The notes: generated by a model from the letters alone, not told the origin. A stretch of 64,000 nt of DNA from Calendula officinalis (GCA_963853835.1 OY970828.1:61558861-61622860), one strand, 5' to 3'. Shown: positions 22,585 through 34,635, numbered from the stretch's first letter. A program made the numbers and translations.

Positions 22585-25500
22585 CATGTTGAAGTTCCTA
22601 AATTTGGTAGAACTGCACTAAGATTCGTTCAAAATATCAGGCATGGAAGTCCAAACAGAAGTAATTATTTCAAAAACAATGGAAAATAAAAATTAATTTC
22701 CAAGTTACTCAAAGTTTTCAAACATCAGTAGGAACTATAACAGGTTTACTACTGGTAAAAATCCTAATTACAATGCTGTTTGGTACAATTACAAAAATAT
22801 TACTGACTATGCCAAAAACTCATATTACCCAAATACTACTGGTCCATCAGTAGTAAAATATTCCAAAGCCAAAAACTACGGGTATAAACCTAAGTCAGTA
22901 GTAAAACATAACACCAGTAATAAACAACAAATGAAGACCAAAACTGCATATAAAGCTCATCCATTTAGAAAATCTTACTCTTCAAAGGATGAACCCAAGA
23001 CAAAACAAGCTTGGGTTCCTAAAATTAACTAATCCATTTACTTTATGTGCAGAGCATTCAGATCCCTGAAGAAGGAAGAACATGGCATATTGATAGTGAA
23101 TCCTCTAGGCGCATGACTGGAAATCTTCAAATTCTCAGAGATTTCAAGTCTTTTGAAGGTGGATATGTTGCATTTGGTGAAAATCCAAGAGGTGGTAAAA
23201 TTACAGGTAAAGGTACAGTGTCAAATGGTAAGATTACTTTTGATGATGTATTTTATGTTGCTGAGCTTAAATACAATCTGGTTAGTGTCTCACAAGTATG
23301 TGATAAAAAGAACAAAATTCTTTTTACAGATATTGAGTGCATCATTCTTTCTCCTGACTTTATTTTAGATGAAAAATTTGTTGTTTTAAGAACACCAAGG
23401 AGAAATAATGTGTATTTCCTGGATATAGGGGGAGAACTCATTTCTTCAAATGAGATCTACTGTTTTATATCTAAGGCAAACACAAATGAATCAGAACTCT
23501 GGCATAGAAGGATGTGTCACACAAATTTTAAGAATATGAATAATTTAGTCAAAAAGAATTTGGTAGTTGGACTACCACAAAAAGAATTTATGTGTGATCA
23601 TCACTGTGTTGCATGACTAAAAGGTAAGCAGCATAAGACTTCTCATAAGACCAAAGCAATTAATTCTATTTCAAAACCTTTGCAGCTCTTACATATGGAC
23701 CTATTTGGACCTACAAATGTAATGAGTATTGGAAAGAAACAATACTGTCTTGTTATTACTGATGATTTTTCCAGATATACTTGGGTTTTCTTTCTTAGGA
23801 CCAAAGATGAAACAAGTGAGATTATAAAGAATCTAATTGTCAAACTGGAGAATACAAGAGATCTCAAAGTGAAAGCCATTAGATGTGATAATGGCACAGA
23901 ATTTAAAAATGTTAATCTAATTATTTTTTGTGATCTTAAGGGTATTGACATGCAGTACAGCTCACCAAGAACTCCACAACAAAATGGTGTAGCTGAAAGA
24001 AGAAATAGAACAATAATTGAAGCAGCCAGATCTATGCTTGCAGATTCAAAATTACCAATAACTTTTTGGGCTGAAACTGTTAATACTGCTTGTTATGTTC
24101 AAAACAGAGTATTAATAGTTAAGCCTCATTTTAAAACACCTTATGAACTTTTTAATAAAAGAAAACCCTCAATAAGTTTTCTAAAATCATTTGGTTGTCC
24201 TTGTACAATTTTAATTACAAGAGAACAAATTGGTAAGTTTGACTGCAAAGCAGATGATGGAATCTTTGTAGGATATTGAACTCAAAGGAAATCGTACAGA
24301 GTATTCAACAATAGACTAAGGATCATTGAAGAAAGTGTAAATGTATCCTTTAATGAAAATCTGATAAATGAACAGGGAAATGGTCCAGATTGGTTATTTA
24401 ACATTGATAATCTAACCAAATCTTTTGATGTCAATTATGATTATAACGTAGGAGACTCAAACAATCAAAATCAACAAGGAGGATCATCTTCATACAATGG
24501 TAGTCAAGACATAATGAAATATATCTTAGTTAATACTGATCCCACAGTTGATACTGAGGACAGTAGTAACTCAGATAACCCTAGCAATCTTAACACAGTA
24601 ACAATTCAAATTTTCAATATACTACTGATCCCAGTAGTAACTCAGAAACTCAAGTAAATGATGATGAACCCAACAACAATGATGTCAGTACTAACAATGA
24701 AACACCTGAAACAAATGAAAATCATGTTACTACTGATACCAGCAGCAATGAAAGATCTCCACAAAATCCAGACAATCAAGAAGAAACATGGACAGATGCC
24801 CAAATCCCTGAATCCAATGAGTCAAACCTCGACAGTCAATTAGCTGTTGACAAAGTTCATGGCACCAGAACTGAAAAGAATCATCCTTTGGACCTAGTCC
24901 TAAGTGATGTCAATTCAACCATGCAGACAAGAAGCAAATTTAATTCATCAATAAATTCAAATGTTTGTAACATCAGTCTAATTTCTAATGAATGTATGTA
25001 CGAATGCTTTCTTTCACAGGAGGAACCTAAGAAGATTCAACAGGCAATGAAAGACTCAAATTGGATTATAGCAATGCAAGAAGAACTTCTTCAATTCAAG
25101 TTACAAGCTGTATGGACTTTTGTACCTCTGCCAAAAGGAAAAAGACCCATTAGAACAAGATGGATCTTCAGAAACAAGAAAGATGAAAGGGGTATAGTGA
25201 TAAAAAAACAAAGCCAGACTTGTAGCCCAAGGATACACTCAACAAGAGGGTATAGACTATGATGAAGTATATGCACCTGTTGCTAGAATTGAAGCAATAA
25301 GAATATTTCTGGCATATGCTTCATACAAGAAAATCAAAGTCTATCAAATGGATGTGAAAAGTGCTTTCTTATATGGGAAAATTGAAGAAGAAGTGTATGT
25401 GTGTCAACCTCCAGGATTTGAAGATCCTGAACATGATGACTATGTGTACAAACTAGACAAAGCTCTATATGGCCTTCATCAGGCACCAAGAGCCTGGTAT

Positions 25501-26547
25501 GACACATTGTCATCATATTTACTGAAGAAAAATTTCAAAAGAGGTGCAATTGACAAAACTCTGTTTACAAGAGAAGTCAAAGATGATATACTACTTGTCC
25601 AAATATATGTAGATAATATCATCTTTGGTTCAACAAATGATCAACTTTGCAAAGAATTTGAAGAATTAATGCAGATCAAGTTCAAGATGAGCTCAATGGG
25701 TCCATTGAACTTCTTTTTTGGACTCCAAATAAATCAAAGATCAGATGGTATTTTGATCAATCAATCAAAGTATGTCAGAGACATTTTGGAAAAGTTTGCA
25801 ATGAAAGACTACAAAAGTGCAAGCACACCAATGGAAACTCACAAACACCTACATTCTGATGTTGAGGGGGAGGATGTAGATGAACATCTTTACAGATCAA
25901 TGATAGGTTCTTTAATGTATCTAACATCTAGACCCGACATTATGTATAGTGTTTGTGTATGTGCCAGGTATCAAGCAAGACCTAAGGAGCTACACTTGCA
26001 GGCTGTTAAAAGAATTTTCAGATACTTAAAAGGCAAACCTTCACTTGGTCTTTGGTATCCACATGACTCACCATTTGAACTCATAACCTACACTGATAGT
26101 GACTATGGTGGTGAATGTCAAGATAGAAAATCTACTACTGGTGGATGTCAATTCTTTGGATCAAGACTGGTGTCATGGCAATGCAAGAAACAAACCAATG
26201 TCTTAACATCAACTGCTGAAGCAGAGTATGTAGCTTCATCTGCTTGTTGTGCTCAAGTTCTATGGATTCAAAATCAACTCCTAGACTTTGGAATATCTAT
26301 ACTTAAAACTCCTATTTTTATGGATAATCAAAGTGCTATTAGTATTGTGAATAATCCAGTAAAACACTCAAAAACTAAACATATTGAAATATGATTTCAC
26401 TTTATAAGGGATTGTAATGAAAAGAAATTAATCAAAGTAGAGAAAATTCATACTGACAATCAATTAGCAGATCTCTTTACAAAAGCATTTGATGTAGGAA
26501 GATTCAGCTTTTTGGTCAGCAGTATTGGAATGATTTTAATAAATTAA
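22585..26547 (+). pseudogene. Copia pol, copy B (protease to complete RNase H), broken
   Basis: Second tandem copy, offset 3617 bases from copy A at its start. The protease site is mutated (IDSESSRRMTG, so DSG has become DSE). The integrase HHCC and core (CDNGTEFKN, NGVAERRN) remain. RT reads YVDN instead of YVDD, a different Asp lost from that in copy A. RNase H is complete, with [25 protein letters not shown] and an end at ADLFTKAF. Stops include a TCA-to-TGA-like change after VGY (24278) and TGA after KHIEI (26392), plus frameshifts near 24600 and 25210. Over 530 bases of integrase the two copies differ at about 5% by my count. Confidence 0.85.
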
Positions 26548-27046
26548 TTTCAGTATTAAAATTATATATAAAGTTTTTTTACAATATCTATATTTAAAAG
26601 TATGTTTTACTACTGGTTATTCATTATTATTGATCATGAGTTGTAGTCGTAATTTACTACTGATAGGGTTTTTCATTAGAATTAGGTTCAGTATAAAACA
26701 ACAGTTACTACTGATGTTTCTATTACTGATACTTAGTTACTACTGATCGACCGTTAAGTGTAAAATACGACATTTTACCATACTAACCCCCATGAAATTT
26801 ATCGTTGGGCTATGATTCGAAGGGTATTTCGGTCCTTTTGCAGGTTAATTCGAAAAATATAAATAGCTGAATACGATTAGTTTAGCATTATCCTATCCTC
26901 GATCCGATAAACCCTACGATAAACCCCAAATCTCTGCAAATCCGATCAAATTATCATACCAGTAAAAAATCAACTCTCTTACGAAATCATTCACAACAAA
27001 CTCTCAAGATCATCGTCTTCTAAACTTCAAATCCTAAACTCTAACA
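26548..27046 (+). promoter_or_regulatory. Non-coding leader of the accessory ORF, with a possible internal promoter
   Basis: After RNase H come 0.3 kb rich in TACTACTG words. A TATAAATA box follows at about 26858 (context AAATATAAATAGC), then a 180-base CA-rich, gene-like leader up to the ATG at 27047. Spacing and composition look like a host-type promoter and 5' leader, so the accessory ORF might be transcribed on its own. This is inference from sequence only. Confidence 0.4.
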
Positions 27047-30000
27047 ATGGCAATGAAGAAACCCTTGGCTGTTGAAACCGATCTCATGTACTCAGAGTTC
27101 CACAATATGTTAGCATTTCTCAGAAATCCAGATGGAACAAGAAGTTTTAGACCAATAGTTATGTTCTTGAAGAACTCTCCCATACGATTTGCATTGACTG
27201 TACAACCTAAACTTTGTGTTCAACACATTGTTCAATTTTGGGAGAAGGCAGAAAAGATAGAAGAACAGGGCATTGTAAAAATCAAGTCTAACATTGATGG
27301 AAAGTCTATTACTATATCAGAACAATCCATTAGACATCATCTTCAACTCAATGATCAGTCAGGTATTTCTCTCTTATCTAAAGAAATTTTAATAGAAAAC
27401 ATTTTAAGAATGGGGTATGAGGGAAGAAAGATATCCAAACATTTCAGAAAGGTCTTCTCTCTCCACAATGGAAGTTCTTAGTACATACAATTCAACACTG
27501 TATGTCACCAAAGAAAAGTACTTGGAATGAGTTCAACTGATCAATAGCATCTGATGTTGTCTGTTTGTGCACAGATCAAGTATTTAATTTTTCTAAAATG
27601 ATTTTTGAAGGGATGCTTGGAAACCTATCAGTCTTAAAATTTTTAATGTATCCAAGATTTCTTGCACACATTTTTTATTGTGAGATTCCTGATCTCATTA
27701 AAACTACAAACATTTTTCCAATACCAGAACTAAATAAAAGAGTTTTCCCAAACATGAAGAAGAAGTTCAATTTTTCTGGTAAAGAAACACCACTATTTGC
27801 AAACATGATCTATGATCATCCCCCAACTGGAAAAGGTTCAAGTCACCCAATTGAACCCCAACCCACTCCATCACCAAAAAAAGACCAAACACAATCCCAA
27901 AAGTCCACTCAATTTTCCACACAAATAAATGTCCTGAATGTGTCCCAGGTACATGTAGAAAATCCACAGAGTGCTACTCTTCACTCTGAGGAAGACCAGA
28001 CCTTAGCCAAACAAATTTCTAAAACTTATAAAAGGAAGAAATCTTCCTTAAAGGACACCAGCGGACCCACTGAGTCACACCCCAGACTCCAAGAGTTGTC
28101 CTCCAAGGAGGAGAGAAGGCATGAGGAAAGGGCTCTCACTACTGATGCCCCCAAAGGTGGGTGCACAGGCTAGTGAGAACATCATTAGGACCCAGACCTC
28201 GGCAACTTTAAGTGATGACTCATCCTTTGAGGCAGCACTTAAAGGACCCCGGTGCCAAGAAACCAAAAGGGGAGATACTTCTGCTTCTTCTAGGAAGAAG
28301 AGAGTATCTAATCAACCCATTTCATCACCAAGCAGTGATGAGGGTAGTTTGAACAAAAATGAATTGACGGATAGGATGGAAAACCTTAAATCCAATGTAC
28401 CAAACAAGCCCAATGATCCACCCAAATGGGCTGAGGGCAGTATTAAACAAACAAAATTGACGGATAGGAAGGAAAACCTAAAAACCACTGTACAATATTA
28501 TCTGGATCTTTTGAATTCTCAAGGAAAAACCATGAGCTACATGAAGCATTATATCAACACATTGAACAGAAGACAGAAGAGGTTCGATTATAGGCTTCAA
28601 AGGCAATCAACTCTCATCAGAAAATTACAAAGGAAGATTGCAGATAGTGAGGCTCAACAAGTTGAGATCACTAAGGGGGAGAAGGATCAAATACAAGGAA
28701 TGATTGATCATTCAATTGCAACAGCAGCAGCCTCCCTCTTAAATCTTAAAGAAGCTCATGGTGAAACAGGTCAAAGTTTTGGTGAAGACCTGTACAGAGG
28801 AGTAAGGAGTATGGATGAAGATGTGTTTGTGTCTGCAAATCAATCCCCAACAGCAGAACAAATACATTCTCCAGTTACTACTGAGGTAATTGAAACTACT
28901 GATCCTATGGATATTACTGATGCTAAAGAACAAGAGGTTGTTACTACTGATCCCATTGAAGAAGACACAACACCAGTAGTAAATGTCCCAATAACAGAAA
29001 CTATCATTCCTACTACTGATGCCCTAGCAGTAGTAACTACAAAAACAACCTCACCAGTAGTAGACTCCTCACAACAACTGGTAGTACATGCAACAGTTGA
29101 AACACCAGTAGTAACTACCTTGGTTACTACTAAATATGAAGAAGAAATACCATATGTACTTGAACCAGCTGTTATCATCCCAAGGCCCCCAACCCCAGAG
29201 TTAAAGCCACTTATCATACCTGACATTGATAATGTGAATTGGGATGATGTAGATGAATGTGCACTACCTCCTCACCCCAAAATCCTAACAGAGGATAGAG
29301 TACATACCTTTTCACCATCAATAACCATAACTGAAGTTGTTAATATGAAGTACACTCCACTTTCAAAGTGTGTTGGTAAAGGTAAAGAAAAGTTTGATGA
29401 TGATTACCCACAGAGAGCTTTAGGTCACTTTCTGGTAAACAAAATAAATTGTGTAAGACGTGCAAAGCAAGATAAGTGGAAGGTGAAGAGGATGAGGTAT
29501 CAAAGAAAAGTTGCAAAGACTCAAGCTCTTGAAGATAAAAGAATAACTGGAGAAGAAAGACTTAAAAATGCAGCAATTCAAGAGATTGAAGAATTTCTGG
29601 TAGAAGATCAACAAGCAGAATTTGATAAACAGAGAAAGATAGAAGAAGAACATTTGAACTGTCTTGAAGATATTGTGGCCGAATGTAAAAGAGAAAAGGC
29701 TGATCTACCAGATGAAATTTTTGAACATAAAAATAAAATGATTGATTATTTGAGATCAAAAGGTCACAGTGCTAAATCTTTTGGCAGAATGAAAATGATG
29801 ACAATAGTAGAAAAATATTGTAATGCTAAAAAGAGGGAATTAGCAGAAACTAAAGAAGAAGAAGTGAAAGATAAAATGTTAATTGATATTGATCCCAACT
29901 AGTAATCTCCAGAACACCAATGACTGGTGAATCATCAAAACCTTCTAAAAAGAGGAAAGCAATCGAAGCAGAAATAGAACCAAGGAAGAAAACAAAACAA

Positions 30001-32785
30001 GACATACAAGTACTTGATCTTCATATTGCTCCTCTACAAGATAATCAAATTATCAATTGGAGAGTTGTTAATGATGTTATAGAAATAATAAGAGAAGATA
30101 AAACAACTCAGAAATTTAGTGCTTGGAAACCAATGGTTATGTCCTGTACCAGAAGTGACATAATTAAAGTCTTAATTATTGTTAAACCAAGAATGACAAA
30201 GAAGTCATGGAGAAACTCAGGTGCTGGATATCTTACAGAGATGATTAATGCTGCTTTATATCCAGACAACTATCCTGAGAGGTTCACAAGTAAAGAGAAT
30301 GTATATGCTTGGAATGTGCTACCAACAGTCTGTAACATCCCAAAACCCGGCCTAGTAGTTTATTGACCTTAAGGTATCTTATTAAATGGTTATCTGATTA
30401 AATGCTTAGTTAATTTAATTAGTCTGCTGTCTTTTGGGGTATTTTAACCAAGGGGTTAAAATACCCGACTTGTGATTTATCTGGAGTGAAAAGGTGATTT
30501 TTATATATATGGATTCCTTGTTAAATATCGTTCCCAGAAATGCTTTCGTTTTAAAAATTGGAGTCCGTTTGCTATTTTAAATAAATTAATTTCGAAAGGG
30601 ACTTTTCAGACATATACTGTTAAATTAAAAAAAAAAAAAGACAACAAGGGGGTCCCACCACCCTTGTTGACCGGCCTCTAGAGAGAGAGAGAGAGACTCT
30701 CCCTCTTTTCTTTTACTTCTAATTCTCAAACATTATCCTCCATTTCACTATTTCATTGCTACACAAAAACCCCATCTTTTCTCTACTTGTTCTTGAGCAA
30801 ACTTGGTGATCTCTTGGTGCTAAGACCCGATTTTCATACTAAAGTTTGTGTAGGAGAACCCTAGAAGTAAGCTACACCTTCTCTCTTACTTGTTCATGTT
30901 GTTCTTGAACTTTGTTATGAACTAGGGTTTGTGATCTTGAGTGTTTTATGGATGAATCTTGAAATGAATGTTGTTTTATGTGTTTATGCAAGCTTTTACA
31001 TCATTTGTATGGTAGATTGTTGAAGGAATACAAGATTTGGTGAAAATCACCTTCAACCTCCATTGATGGTGGATGTTGAAGGTGGGTTTTGTGGAATCTT
31101 GGATTTCTTGAGTTTTGGATGGATAGAATTGTTTATTAAGTTGTGAAATCATGTTTGGTAAGTTATGGATGTTAAGAACCTAGTATTTATTAATTGGTGA
31201 AGTAGTTTAACTAGTGTTTGGATGAGTTTGTCAAAATGGTTAACTAGTGATCTTGGAAGTATCATACTTGGATTTGTGATGGTTATGATCTTGATGGAAT
31301 TGTTAGATGATTGTGAATTGCTAGTCTAAAGATTAATTGCTAGTTGATGGAAATGTGGAAGTGTTAGGATCATGTTCGGGTTTTTGGCCCGTTTGGGTCA
31401 ACTAGATGTGAATACTTGCTAAATGGTCAAAATGGTCAATTGTATTGATGAAGGAATTGTGCTAGTTGGAAAGGTCATAAAATGTGCATTTTATGAGTCT
31501 TGTGTAGTTAGTTGTTGAAATTGTTGATTTTGACTATTCGGTGGATTATCACTAACTCGGTGTGTTGTTGACAGGAACCGGGAAGGATACTCAGTGATAC
31601 TAGCTCACTGAGTTAAGGAATCGGAAGTTGAAAGGTGAGTGGATTCGACCTACGACTCGGGTTTCGGTTATTTTCATTTGGTTTGTCTTGTTGGTGAAAA
31701 ATGCAGAAAATCGCCAGATGAGTAGAGTTCACGACGCGAACATAGTTCGCGATCGCGAAGTCGGTCCAGAGAATTGGGTTGGTCATCGCGAAGAGTTCAC
31801 GACCAGAGTTCACGTCGCGAACTCGAGTTCGCAATCGTGAACTAGAGTTCGCGATTGGGAACTCTGTTGTGACGTTTTTCGCGGTGTTTATTCGTAGCTA
31901 GTCTATTTGTTATGTATGCCTAGTGTTAGGGAATACCATACATGACTATGTGCACAACCGGGATGAGGTCAGTGTCGGAAGGAGAACGGCTGGGCATCGG
32001 GTATCGACTAATCGGGTATCCGACCTTACCTGTATTTGTTGCATGGTTAAGGGGAGGGAGTTGCCCGGGTGTTGGATACGAAACGCTATCGGTTACCGTG
32101 GTTTTGGCCGACCATGGTTTAAGGCCCGCAAAGCCGCCGATCCTCTCAATAAGTGATTACCCAACCGGAGATGTTTTATAACTTCCGTGTTTAAGTGACC
32201 AGTGTAGTTGCTAGGGTTAGGAATTCATTCACTTAGCTTTTGTGCTAATCCCTCTCTTATCGACACATTTCAGGTTGGATGGCTTGAACGGGTCGGGCTT
32301 GGACGGGAAGTTTGACCATGCTTAAATTATATGTTTTGTAAAATGAGCCGTGTTTAGTAATACCGTCTTTCTAACTAACTTGGTTGTAATATTTTGTGGG
32401 ACCACGTTTTGTAAACTTAACTAACTTGATGCTTCCGTACCTAGACTAATATCTAATCGCTTTTCAAAAAAAAAAAAATGCGGTGTTACACAGTCAATAT
32501 GTACTTCTTTGAAAGAACAAGTAAAAAGTGTGAACTATACTTATATGAAAAAAAATATACACACTCAAAAGAAATTATGTTCCAGATCACCACCTGTTCA
32601 TTTATGAAACCACATGACCTTGCAATGTTTCAAGAAAAGTATAATTATTTTGTGAAAAGAAACAACAAATACATAATTGCACAAAGAAAAAGACAAAATC
32701 AACAAACAATAGAAGGTGATCAAAGAAGAGCTAAACTTTTGGAAGAAAAGAAGAAACAAGAAGAAGAAGAGAAGAAACTTGGTTA
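27047..32785 (+). pseudogene. Copia 3' accessory ORF of the Asteraceae type, broken and interrupted
   Basis: A protein of about 1100 residues of unknown function, found downstream of pol in many Asteraceae Copia elements as I recall the family. Segments: 27047-27481 (start MAMKKPLAVETD, then IRFALTVQP and SEQSIRHHLQLND), 27482-28173, 28121-29902, 29920-30330, then 32491-32785 beyond the solo LTR. The N-terminal half looks globular. The middle is Pro/Ser/Lys-rich, then Thr/Val-rich (repeated VTTD). The end is a charged coiled-coil-like region with KKRKAIEAE and EEKKKQEEEEKK, plausible nuclear signals. A short CT duplication near 27470 shifts the frame; stops or shifts also lie near 27540, 28150 and 29900. 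No membrane segment or signal peptide supports an envelope role. Confidence 0.7.
30331..32490 (+). mobile_element. Solo LTR (probably Gypsy) inside the Copia accessory ORF
   Basis: The 2160-bp block begins TGTAACATCCC and ends GGTGTTACA. CAGTC is duplicated on both sides (30326-30330 and 32491-32495). TG...CA ends, a 5-bp duplication, no internal coding region and no second LTR make it a solo LTR left by LTR-LTR recombination. The size and TGTAACA ends resemble Gypsy chromovirus LTRs; family assignment is inference. Reading frames inside it (about 31613-32181) are not credible genes. Removing it rejoins the accessory ORF. Confidence 0.85.
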
Positions 32786-32803
32786 ACTAAAAGTGAATAA
32801 ACA

Positions 32804-32818
32804 AGTTTAGGGGGAGAT
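32804..32818 (+). other. Polypurine tract of the Copia element
   Basis: AGTTTAGGGGGAGAT directly precedes the right LTR. The G/A-rich core primes plus-strand synthesis. It follows the accessory ORF stop by about 20 bases. Confidence 0.8.
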
Positions 32819-33311
32819 TGTTGGGATATAAGCATTCTACTACTGAGGCTGCAGTTAGTACTGATGAAGACTTAATGAAGAAATACAAAAGTTAGTACTG
32901 ATGGGGCAGAATGACAAGATACTACTGATGAAGGACTTACTACTGACGATCATCTTTACTACTGATGACAATAAACAGAACAGATCGTGTCCGAGATTCT
33001 AGTAGAGTTAGTTATAGAATGTATATCTTATTGTAATTCGATTGTAATCGTATCCTAGAATAACTAGGTTAAATGTTTAGGCTTCAAGGACAATTATATA
33101 TAGTTCCTTACGAATTGTAAACGTACGTGTGTATTGATTCATCGTTAATATACATTGAAGCTTTTTGTGATAAACTGTGTTCTTAATATTTCTTATTTGA
33201 TTACAGTTTACATTGTTCTTAATCTAATAACAAGAGTGTTAATCCGTTGTAACTTCTCTTTGTTAGTAGATCTGTGATTTAATAACTTGTTTGAGTTAGT
33301 CGATCCTGACA
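32819..33311 (+). repeat. Right LTR of the Copia element
   Basis: A 493-bp partner of the left LTR. It is longer mainly through a repeated ATTGTAATCG-like stretch near 33030. By eye it shows about a dozen substitutions against the left copy, implying a comparatively young insertion, perhaps around a million years under usual plant rates. That date is a rough inference. Confidence 0.93.
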
Positions 33312-33316
33312 ACCAT

Positions 33317-34604
33317 GTATGTATTTTAATGGCGTTACCCATTTAAATGGCCCATGTATCTATTCTCTAACGTAAAACAGAGAGAAAGAGCAGAAAGAAA
33401 GAGGAGAGAGAAGAAAGAGGAGAGAGAAAGGATTTGTAGAAATAGGAACGAAATCGTAACATTGGATGAAAGGAGTTGCCTATTATTTCCCAAATACAAG
33501 CACAATAATTCTATTGGATCAAATATAGGTCGAATGTATCGGTGTCTAGTTTGGATTGGAGTCTTTGGTGTAGTAGTCTTATAGACTTATGCTACATGTT
33601 TTCTTTTTTCATATTTTTTTTGTTGTATATTCTAACTACTTACTAGTTTTCTTTTGTTATTAACGAGTGGATTTTAACCCCGCGCGATGCTGCGGGGATC
33701 TTCGTATGATATTAAAATACTATTTATCTTATGTTAAAAAACATATAATTATAAATTCAAAGATATTTCATTTTCAAAACATTTCGGACCATATAATTCT
33801 CAAATATATAATAAAATGCATGTATATATTCAATGGAAAAAATCCATTGAATCATGTTCATATGTATAAAATTGATTATTAATATTTTAAAGTAAAATAT
33901 TATCAACTGCAAAATAATAAAGATTTAATTCTTAATCGAAAGTAGCAAAATGCATATCCTAACAAAGTTAATACTATACCATAATTGAACAATTAGAGGA
34001 TAATAGTTTACAATTAAAGGGGAAAAAAGTTATAAAAAAAATAGTTGCTTAAAAATATTCTTCAACTGAAGAGAAAAAAAAGTTAACAAAATAAAAAAAA
34101 AGAAATTGCTTAAAAAATCAACAAAATTGGCACAAAACAGAAAGAAAAATACTAACAAATACTCTTAGGGGCAATGGTTAAGAAAAGAAAAGAAGCTTAA
34201 ACCTAATGTACATTAACAAACATAAAAAAAAACACTAAAAAAAAGCACCCCTTGTATTTCACTAACCATATCAATGTAGTTATGTTTTACAAATTGTACA
34301 TTATCATAATTAACCATAAACCTAAAGATAATGATTAGCAAAACCTAAAGAAAGAAACAAAAAGAAGTATGTTAATTTTGTCAAAGTATGATTGAAAAGT
34401 ACATATATATTTATATTATATATGATGTGTATTATATAATTAGTGTCTTTAAAATATCAGTAGTTTGGAAGTAAAAACAAAAGAAAATAAGGCCCACAAT
34501 AGAAGTCAATTAGACGGCAAGCGAAAGAGTGAAAGGAAGAAAAGAAAAATAACCTGGCTGCTAGCCACTCTTCATGCGTTTGTCAATTGTACATATACTA
34601 ATAA
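33317..34604. other. Spacer between the Copia element and the Helitron
   Basis: AT-rich DNA. A basic GAGAGAAAG stretch at 33380-33430 gives a low-complexity frame that is not a convincing gene. At 33678-33697 a CCCCGC...GCGGGG hairpin stands next to ACTCG on the minus strand, resembling a decayed Helitron 3' end. Several A-rich tracts follow (34020-34240). No gene was recognised. Confidence 0.4.
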
Positions 34605-34635
34605 CTAGCTTCATAACCCGCCCATTTGGGCGGGT
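34605..34635 (-). other. Helitron 3' terminus: hairpin plus CTAG
   Basis: On the minus strand an 8-bp perfect GC stem (ACCCGCCC/GGGCGGGT) with loop AAAT ends 7 bases before CTAG. This is the termination signal recognised by Rep in Helitrons, and the next base is T. The stop codon of the helicase lies about 150 bases upstream. Confidence 0.85.

Larger units (their letters stand above)
16435..33311 (+). mobile_element. Full-length Ty1/Copia retrotransposon with duplicated pol and a large 3' accessory ORF
   Basis: Both LTRs begin TGTTGGGATAT and end CCTGACA. The 5-bp target duplication ACCAT is at 16430-16434 and 33312-33316, so this is one insertion event. A primer site (TGTTATCAGAGC, 16917-16928, resembling the initiator tRNA-Met site) follows the left LTR. 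A polypurine tract (AGGGGGAGA, about 32809) precedes the right one. The order is gag, protease-integrase-RT-RNase H copy A, the same region again as copy B, then the accessory ORF. Order integrase before RT marks Copia. The 16.9-kb size comes from a 3.6-kb internal duplication plus a 2.16-kb nested solo LTR. By eye the LTRs differ at about a dozen of 480 bases plus a short indel. Every long coding region carries stops or frameshifts, so the copy is not autonomous. Confidence 0.93.

Noticed and set aside
18968..26547. Two separate Copia insertions nested or side by side
   Set aside because: There is only one pair of LTRs and one target duplication, and no LTR or primer site lies between the pol copies.
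28121..29902. A 593-codon frame that could pass for a host gene
   Set aside because: It is a segment of the Copia accessory ORF, lies between the LTRs, and continues related sequence on both sides in other frames.
31613..32181. Short frames on both strands at 31.6-32.2 kb
   Set aside because: They lie within the solo LTR and have no conserved domain.
27047..32785. A retroviral-type envelope gene in the Copia element
   Set aside because: No signal peptide, transmembrane helix or cysteine-rich ectodomain is visible; the composition is nuclear-type and charged.
33354..33584. Basic Arg/Glu-rich frame
   Set aside because: It comes from a GAGAGAAAG purine tract and has no domain or gene context.
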